A stretch of 10,232 bases of DNA from Chloroflexota bacterium (lineage in GTDB: Bacteria > Chloroflexota > Dehalococcoidia > Lucifugimonadales > Australimonadaceae): positions 1 through 10,232 of the forward strand of contig JAPPFU010000105.1 in NCBI GenBank assembly GCA_028875085.1, in the 5' to 3' direction. Below the pieces are notes generated by a model that had not been told where the DNA came from, ran no database searches, and saw only the letters and a list, made by a program, of their open reading frames with translations. Shown in pieces: positions 5,720 to 10,232 of this stretch. Both the position numbers and the translations under genes were made by a program. How positions within the stretch are numbered: position 1 is the stretch's first letter; the number at the start of each line of letters is the position of its first letter.

Positions 5720-7600
5720 ATGGAGTGGGCGTGGCTGATTCCGGTGTTCGGGTTCGCCGCGTTCGGCGTCATTGCCCTCGGGGGCAACGCGCTGCCCTGG
5801 CGCGGGCGCTACCTCTCCATCCTGGCCATCGGGGCGGGGTTCGCGCTCTTCTGGTTCGTGTTGTTGGACTTCATCGAACGCGGCGGGGGCTTCCACCGCT
5901 TCGGCGTGGATTGGTTCGAGACGGGCGGCGTTACCGTGGCGTGGGGCATCATCATCGACCCTCTCACGGTGACGATGCTGGCGCTGGTGACGTTCGTTGC
6001 GCTCGCTGTGCAGGTCTACTCGCTGGGCTATATGGCGGGCGACAAGCGCATCGGCTGGTACTACGCCGTTCACTCGCTCTTCGCCGCGGCGATGCTGACG
6101 CTCGTGCTCGCCGACAACCTGCTGCTGCTTTACTTCGCTTGGGAGCTGGTCGGCCTGTGCTCCTACCTCCTCATCGGCTTCTGGCACGAGCGCCGCTCGG
6201 CGGCGGAGGCGGCCAAGAAGGCGTTCGTAACCACCCGCATCGGCGACGTGGGACTCCTCATCGGCATCATCTTGCTGGTGGTGCATACCGGGACGTTCGA
6301 CATCACCGAGATACTGGCGCGCGCGACGAATCCCGCGCCGGGCGAGGAGCTGAGCAACGCGCTCATCACCGGAACGGCGCTCCTCCTGTTCCTCGGCGCG
6401 ATGGGCAAGTCGGCGCAGTTCCCGCTGCACGTGTGGCTGCCCGACGCGATGGAGGGGCCGTCGCCCGTGAGCGCGCTGATTCATGCGGCGACGATGGTGG
6501 CCGCGGGCGTCTTCCTGGTGGCGCGGATGCTGCCCCTGTTCGAAGCGTCAGGCGCGGCACTGGAAGTAGTGGCGGTAGTGGGCCTGGTTACCGGACTTGT
6601 CGGAGCGACGCTGGCGCTGACCAGCACCGACCTCAAGCGCATCCTCGCCTACTCCACGATGAGCCACCTCGGATTCATGATGCTCGCGCTAGGCGCGGGG
6701 GGCTTCACCGCCGCGATCTTCCACCTGGTGGCGCACGGCCTCGCCAAGGCGATGCTGTTCCTGGGCGCGGGCTCGGTGATGCACGCGCTCGACAATGAGA
6801 CGGACATCCGCAAGATGGGCGGCCTGCGCCGCGTGATGCCCATGACGGCGTTGACTTTCACCATCGGCGCGGCGGCGTTGGCGGGGATCCCGCCGCTGTC
6901 CGCGTTCTGGTCCAAGGACGAGATGCTGCTCGCGGTCCACGGCGGCCTCCATCCCATCTACCTCGTCCTATTCCTTGCGGCCATCGGCCTGAGCGCGCTC
7001 TACATGGCGCGGGCGGTGCGCCTTGCGTTCTACGGGCCGCTGAACGACGCCGCACGCCGCGCCCACGAATCGCCCAGGGTGATGACGCTGCCCATGCTGC
7101 TGCTCGCCTCGCTTACCCTGGTCGTGGGTTTCCTTGCTCTGCCCCTGGGCGCCGGGTACGAGGGAATCGGAACCTTCCTGCTCCAGGCAGGGGAGAAGCC
7201 GCATCCCTTCACGCTGAATGCTTGGCTGACTGCCGCCAGCGTAGTGCTCGCCGTGGGCGCGTTCGCCGGGGGGTGGCGGCTGTACGATAAGCGCGCGGAT
7301 GTAGTGGCAAGCGCGCGCGCGCGCTTCGCGGCGCTGCACCGCGCGTTGGAGCGCGGCTACTACCTCGACGCGGGCTACCAGTGGGTCATCGACAAGGTAG
7401 TGATGCGCGCGGGGAGCGCCGTTGCGCTTTTCGACCGGCGCGTGGTCAACGACGGAGGCGTGAATGGGCCGGGCGAAGGGACGGTGTTTGCGGGCCGTCA
7501 GCTGCGCCGCCACGTAACGGGCCTGTTCGCGGACTACGGCGCGGCTATGGCGCTGGGCGTCTTGGGGATAGGAATCTTCCTGTGGGCGCGGAGCGCGTAG
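5720..7600 (+). CDS. nuoL: NADH-quinone oxidoreductase subunit L (distal antiporter-like subunit)
   Basis: A 626-residue membrane protein (ND5 homologue), the distal proton-translocating subunit of the membrane arm. E. coli NuoL has 613 residues, so length is normal. Key proton-path residues are all present: Glu142 in FAWELVGLCSYLL (TM5), Lys230 in GAMGKSAQFPLHVWLPDAM (TM7), His255 in SALIHAATMVAAG (TM8), His335, His339 and Lys343 in FHLVAHGLAKAMLFLGAG, and Lys399 in PPLSAFWSKDEML (TM12). The usual THAFFKA is AHGLAKA here, with His and Lys kept. The C-terminal 130 residues, with LERGYYLDAGYQWVIDK and a last hydrophobic helix, correspond to the lateral helix and its anchor. The ATG at 5720 fits the first membrane helix. 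Its ribosome site is weak (GGCGG at 5705-5709). nuoM follows after 3 nt. Confidence 0.96.
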   Translation: MEWAWLIPVFGFAAFGVIALGGNALPWRGRYLSILAIGAGFALFWFVLLDFIERGGGFHRFGVDWFETGGVTVAWGIIIDPLTVTMLALVTFVALAVQVYSLGYMAGDKRIGWYYAVHSLFAAAMLTLVLADNLLLLYFAWELVGLCSYLLIGFWHERRSAAEAAKKAFVTTRIGDVGLLIGIILLVVHTGTFDITEILARATNPAPGEELSNALITGTALLLFLGAMGKSAQFPLHVWLPDAMEGPSPVSALIHAATMVAAGVFLVARMLPLFEASGAALEVVAVVGLVTGLVGATLALTSTDLKRILAYSTMSHLGFMMLALGAGGFTAAIFHLVAHGLAKAMLFLGAGSVMHALDNETDIRKMGGLRRVMPMTALTFTIGAAALAGIPPLSAFWSKDEMLLAVHGGLHPIYLVLFLAAIGLSALYMARAVRLAFYGPLNDAARRAHESPRVMTLPMLLLASLTLVVGFLALPLGAGYEGIGTFLLQAGEKPHPFTLNAWLTAASVVLAVGAFAGGWRLYDKRADVVASARARFAALHRALERGYYLDAGYQWVIDKVVMRAGSAVALFDRRVVNDGGVNGPGEGTVFAGRQLRRHVTGLFADYGAAMALGVLGIGIFLWARSA

Positions 7601-7603
7601 GCC

Positions 7604-9121
7604 ATGGACTGGGCCGACCGCCACGCGCTCGAGGCGCTGATCTACCTGCCGATGCTGACGGCGGCGGCGCTGATCCTGACGCCACCGGGAGCGCGCCGCA
7701 CGATTCACACCGTCGGCGTAGGCGCGGGGCTGCTGCTGCTTATCGGCTCCGTCTACGTCTTCTGGGTGTTCGACCACGGCGCGGGCGCGCCGACCTTCCA
7801 GCTCGTGCGCGTGTACCCGTGGCTGGAGCAGCTGGGCATCGACTTCCGGCTCGGCGTGGACGGCGTGGGCGCGCTGATGGTGCTGTTGACGGGCATCGTC
7901 TCCTTCACGGCGGCCATCATCGCAACGACCGCGGAGCGCGAGCCCAAGCCCTACTACACGCTGCTCTACCTGCTCATCGCCGGGGTGTACGGCACCTTCG
8001 TGTCGATTGACCTCTTCTTCCTCTTCTTCTTCTACGAGTTGGCCGTCGTGCCGATGTACTTGCTCATCGCAGTCTGGGGCTCCAGCAGCAAGTTCGCGGA
8101 CTTCGCGCGGACGAAGGAATACGGCGCGATGAAGCTGGTGCTGATGCTGGTGGCGGGGAGCGTGCTGGTGTGGATCGCCATTATCGCCATCTACGTGGAG
8201 GCGGGCATCGGCTCGTTCGACATCCTCGCGCTGCAAGCGGCGTCGCACGACGGCGCGTTCTCGGCCGGGTTCCAGCGCGTCGTGTTTCCGTTGGCGATGA
8301 TCGGGTTCGGCGTGCTGGCGGGGCTTTGGCCGTTCCACACGTGGTCGCCCGACGGCCACGTGGCCGCGCCGACGTCGGTCAGCATGCTGCACGCGGGCGT
8401 GCTGATGAAGCTGGGCGCCTTCGGCATCATCCGCGTGGGGATGACGCTCCTGCCGTCGGGAATGGAGGACTGGGCGCTGATCCTGTTCGTCCTGGCGACG
8501 GCGAACGTCATCTACGGCGCCGTCTCGGCTATGGCGCAGACCGACCTGAAGTACGTCGTCGGCTACTCCAGCGTGAGCCATATGGGCTACGTGCTGATGG
8601 GCATAGCGACGATGGACGCGCTAGGGCTGACGGGTGCCACGCTCCAGATGTTCTCGCACGGGGTGATGACCGCCCTCTTCTTCGCCGTCGTGGGCGTCAT
8701 CTACGACCGTGCACACACGCGCGACACGCTTGCGCTGAACGGCCTCGCATCGCGGATGGGCGTTACGACGGCGCTGTTCGTGATAGCCGGTCTGACCTCG
8801 CTCGGACTGCCCGGCCTCAGCGGGTTCGTCTCGGAATTGCTGGTGTTCATCGGAGCATTCCGCACTCAGCCCATCCTGGGCGCACTGGGAGTGGTGGGCG
8901 CGGCCATAACGGCGGTGTACGTCCTGCGGCTGATCGCGCGCGTTTTCTTCGGGCCGCGCTCGCGCGACTGGAACGCGTTGCCCGACATCTCGGCCAAGGA
9001 AGGGTTCGCGGCGGCGGTGCTGGTCGTGCCGATTGTGCTGGTCGGCGTCTATCCCCAACCCTTCTTGCGCGTCATTGACAGCGCCGTCGAGCCGCTGTTG
9101 CAGCCCTTCGGGGGGGCGTAG
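7604..9121 (+). CDS. nuoM: NADH-quinone oxidoreductase subunit M (antiporter-like subunit)
   Basis: A 505-residue membrane protein (ND4 homologue), the middle antiporter-like pump subunit; length is normal. Conserved features are Glu145 in FFFYELAVVPMYLL (TM5), Lys269 in GVLMKLG (TM8), QTDLKYVVGYSSVSHMGYV, His352 in QMFSHGVMTALFF, and Glu411 in GFVSELLVF (TM12, Glu407 in E. coli). The TM7 block reads GFGVLAGLWPFHTWSPDGH instead of the common F-A-x-K-x-P-x-x-PFHTWLPDAH. Leu238 therefore occupies the position of the essential lysine (Lys234 of E. coli NuoM). His263 in SMLHAGV is also unusual for NuoM but normal for NuoL. Despite this, the PMY motif and TM12 glutamate place it with NuoM. The ATG is 3 nt after the nuoL stop, and nuoN follows 3 nt after its own stop. 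Confidence 0.95.
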   Translation: MDWADRHALEALIYLPMLTAAALILTPPGARRTIHTVGVGAGLLLLIGSVYVFWVFDHGAGAPTFQLVRVYPWLEQLGIDFRLGVDGVGALMVLLTGIVSFTAAIIATTAEREPKPYYTLLYLLIAGVYGTFVSIDLFFLFFFYELAVVPMYLLIAVWGSSSKFADFARTKEYGAMKLVLMLVAGSVLVWIAIIAIYVEAGIGSFDILALQAASHDGAFSAGFQRVVFPLAMIGFGVLAGLWPFHTWSPDGHVAAPTSVSMLHAGVLMKLGAFGIIRVGMTLLPSGMEDWALILFVLATANVIYGAVSAMAQTDLKYVVGYSSVSHMGYVLMGIATMDALGLTGATLQMFSHGVMTALFFAVVGVIYDRAHTRDTLALNGLASRMGVTTALFVIAGLTSLGLPGLSGFVSELLVFIGAFRTQPILGALGVVGAAITAVYVLRLIARVFFGPRSRDWNALPDISAKEGFAAAVLVVPIVLVGVYPQPFLRVIDSAVEPLLQPFGGA

Positions 9122-9124
9122 GCG

Positions 9125-10063
9125 TTGGGCATCGACTTCACCCTGCTGCTTCCCGAGTTCATGCTCGCGGCGCTCGCCTTCTTGGTGCTGGGTCTCGACC
9201 TCGCGCTGCCCGCGCGCTGGGAGGCGAAGCGCAACGGGCTGACGGGCGCGGCGGCGGCGCTGGGGATGCTCGGCATACTGCTCTTCGCGGTGTTCGACCT
9301 GCGCGACACGCAAGAGGTTCTATACGGCGGCATCTATTTCGTCGACCGCTTCTCGCTGCTCTTCAAGGTGGTCTTCTTGGGAGCGAGCATCGCTGTGGTG
9401 CTGATGTCCATCGACTACGTGGGGCGCAAGATGCGCCACCCGGGCGAGTACTACGCGATGATCGTCTTCTCCGCGCTCGGCGCGGTGATGATGTCGGCGT
9501 CCGGCGAATTGCTGACCGCCTACGTCGCGCTCGAACTCCTCGCCTTCAGCCTCTACGTCCTCGTCGGATTGACGCGTGGCGACGGGCGGACGGCGGAGGC
9601 GAGCGCCAAGTACATCCTGCTGGGCGCCCTCTCCTCGGCGGTGCTCTTGTTCGGCATCGCGTTGCTCTACGGCACGCTCGGCGGAACGGTCTTCCGTGAG
9701 ATGGCCGGGCCTCTGTCGCAGAGCGGGACGGCGACGACCGCCCTGGGGTTCACGATGGTCGCCGCCGGGCTCGGCTTCAAGCTGGCCGCCGTCCCGTTCC
9801 ATATGTGGACGCCCGACGTGTACGAGGGCGCGCCGACGCCGGTGACGGCGCACCTGTCGGTGCTGTCGAAAGCGGCAACCTTCGCGCTGGTGCTGCGCTT
9901 TTTGGCGGAGGCGGCGGGGTCGAGCTTCATGTCGTGGCAGTTGGCGCTGGCGATCCTCGCGGCGCTCACGATGATTGTCGGCACGCTGGTCGCCCTCGCG
10001 CAGACGAACATCAAGCGCCTGTTCGCGTATAGCTCCATCGCGCAGGTGGGATTCGTGCTGGCG
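9125..10063 (+). CDS. nuoN: NADH-quinone oxidoreductase subunit N, 5' part (3' part lost in poly-G sequence)
   Basis: The first 313 residues of the ND2-homologous antiporter-like subunit, which normally has about 450-490. Glu137 in ALELLAFSLYVL (TM5), Lys219 in GFKLAAVPFHMWTPDVYEGAP (TM7) and Lys249 in LSKAATFAL (TM8) are the expected proton-path residues. QTNIKRLFAYSSIAQVGFVLAG follows, and then the protein signal stops at 10063. The TM12 lysine region is therefore missing. The frame stays open to the window edge only because GGG encodes Gly; those residues are not NuoN. The start is TTG at 9125, with seven Gs (9110-9116) 8 nt upstream, 3 nt after the nuoM stop. An ATG at 9161 would cut into the first membrane helix. 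The gene is probably whole in the organism, and the break is most likely in the data. Confidence 0.92.
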
Positions 10064-10177
10064 GGGGGGGGCCCGGTGTGGTGGGGGGGGGGGGGGCACC
10101 GGGGGGCGGGGGGGGGGGGGGGGTTGGCCCTTTGGGGGGGGGGGGGCCCCCGCGGGGCGGGGGGGGGGGGGGGGGGG
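10063..10177. other. Poly-G low-complexity block, probable sequencing or assembly artefact
   Basis: The block contains G-runs of 9 (10063-10071), 14 (10083-10096), 16 (10108-10123), 13 (10134-10146) and 19 (10159-10177), broken by short non-G pieces. It begins abruptly within a conserved membrane region of nuoN, and nothing like it occurs elsewhere in the window. False G calls with no signal in two-colour chemistry, or base-calling failure at a read or contig end, would look like this. A natural G-quadruplex tract inside nuoN is much less likely. Confidence 0.85.
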
Positions 10178-10232
10178 CACGGCGCGGGCGCTCCGGTCAC
10201 GGACGCAGGCGGCGCACCGGTGGTCTCGCGGC
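10178..10232. other. Unassigned 55-bp end piece after the poly-G block
   Basis: Ordinary-looking GC-rich sequence resumes here, but no frame on either strand gives a recognisable continuation of NuoN (for example, the + frame in phase with nuoN gives GAPVTDAGGAPVVSR, which is not membrane-like). It may be joined incorrectly, and its bases may be low quality. Confidence 0.5.

Noticed and set aside
5207..6484. 425-codon minus-strand open frame opposite nuoJ, nuoK and nuoL
   Set aside because: Same reason: biased low-complexity composition opposite secure complex I genes.
7311..7324. (GC)7 alternating tract in nuoL
   Set aside because: It encodes Ser/Ala/Arg in frame in a helical part of NuoL. 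It is expected at this GC content, and there is no sign of regulation or slippage.
6968..8581. Long open frame (537 codons) on the minus strand opposite nuoL and nuoM
   Set aside because: It is an antisense shadow: few stops arise opposite GC-rich coding DNA, the composition is Arg/His/Gln-rich with no known domain, and the + strand genes are certain.
1989..9121. Energy-converting hydrogenase or Mrp antiporter instead of complex I
   Set aside because: NuoD lacks hydrogenase CxxC nickel ligands, and the full A-B-C-D-H-I-J-K-L-M-N set with NuoA, NuoJ and NuoK is specific to complex I.
10063..10177. Natural G-quadruplex regulatory element
   Set aside because: It interrupts a conserved membrane segment of nuoN abruptly and has the look of failed base calls.
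9320..10180. Proline-run protein on the minus strand at the window end
   Set aside because: The proline runs are the complement of the poly-G block, and the rest is the shadow of nuoN.
1..10232. tRNA, rRNA, CRISPR array, insertion sequence or attachment site
   Set aside because: I looked for these on both strands and saw none; coding sequence fills nearly the whole window.

Overview
The window is almost entirely one operon, read on the + strand, for a respiratory complex I-type NADH:quinone oxidoreductase. The gene order is nuoA-B-C-D-H-I-J-K-L-M-N. In front of it is the 3' end of trpB (tryptophan synthase beta chain). The DNA is strongly GC-rich and codons end mostly in G or C. The layout resembles the 11-subunit complexes without an NADH-oxidising module known from Dehalococcoidia and other Chloroflexota, and several sequence details (NuoI with an E-M-S-x-E-H-E stretch, NuoH with an EVGRTPFDIYFAESE loop) are compatible with that. 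The assignment to Chloroflexota is an inference from memory of such sequences, not a search result.

Layout: 2-268, trpB C-terminus. 269-424, a 156-bp intergenic region with a hairpin-forming element, a GC hairpin and a good sigma70-like promoter candidate. 425-3101, nuoA, nuoB, nuoC and nuoD (arm-linking subunit A plus the quinone-reducing core B, C, D). 3098-4234, nuoH. 4322-4864, nuoI (two [4Fe-4S] clusters). 4866-5665, nuoJ and nuoK. 5720-9121, nuoL and nuoM. 9125 to about 10063, nuoN, which then dissolves into poly-G sequence (10063-10177) that looks like a sequencing or assembly artefact. The last 55 bases cannot be assigned. Spacing is tight throughout: A/B, B/C, D/H and J/K overlap, and I-J, L-M and M-N are 1-3 nt apart. 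The only gaps above 50 nt inside the operon (H-I and K-L) each hold a small open frame.

Together the products form the Q module (B, C, D, I), the quinone-channel membrane subunits (A, H) and the proton-pumping arm (J, K, L, M, N). No nuoE, nuoF or nuoG lies between D and H, so electrons may enter NuoI/NuoB from a donor other than NADH, such as ferredoxin, or from NADH-module genes elsewhere in the genome. I see no unknown defence, mobile or RNA system here. The most interesting points are residue changes at positions normally conserved in complex I: NuoM has no lysine in TM7, NuoH has lost one loop glutamate, NuoB has Trp where an Arg precedes SPRQ, and NuoI has Ala after its last cluster cysteine. 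The poly-G break in nuoN is a data-quality warning.
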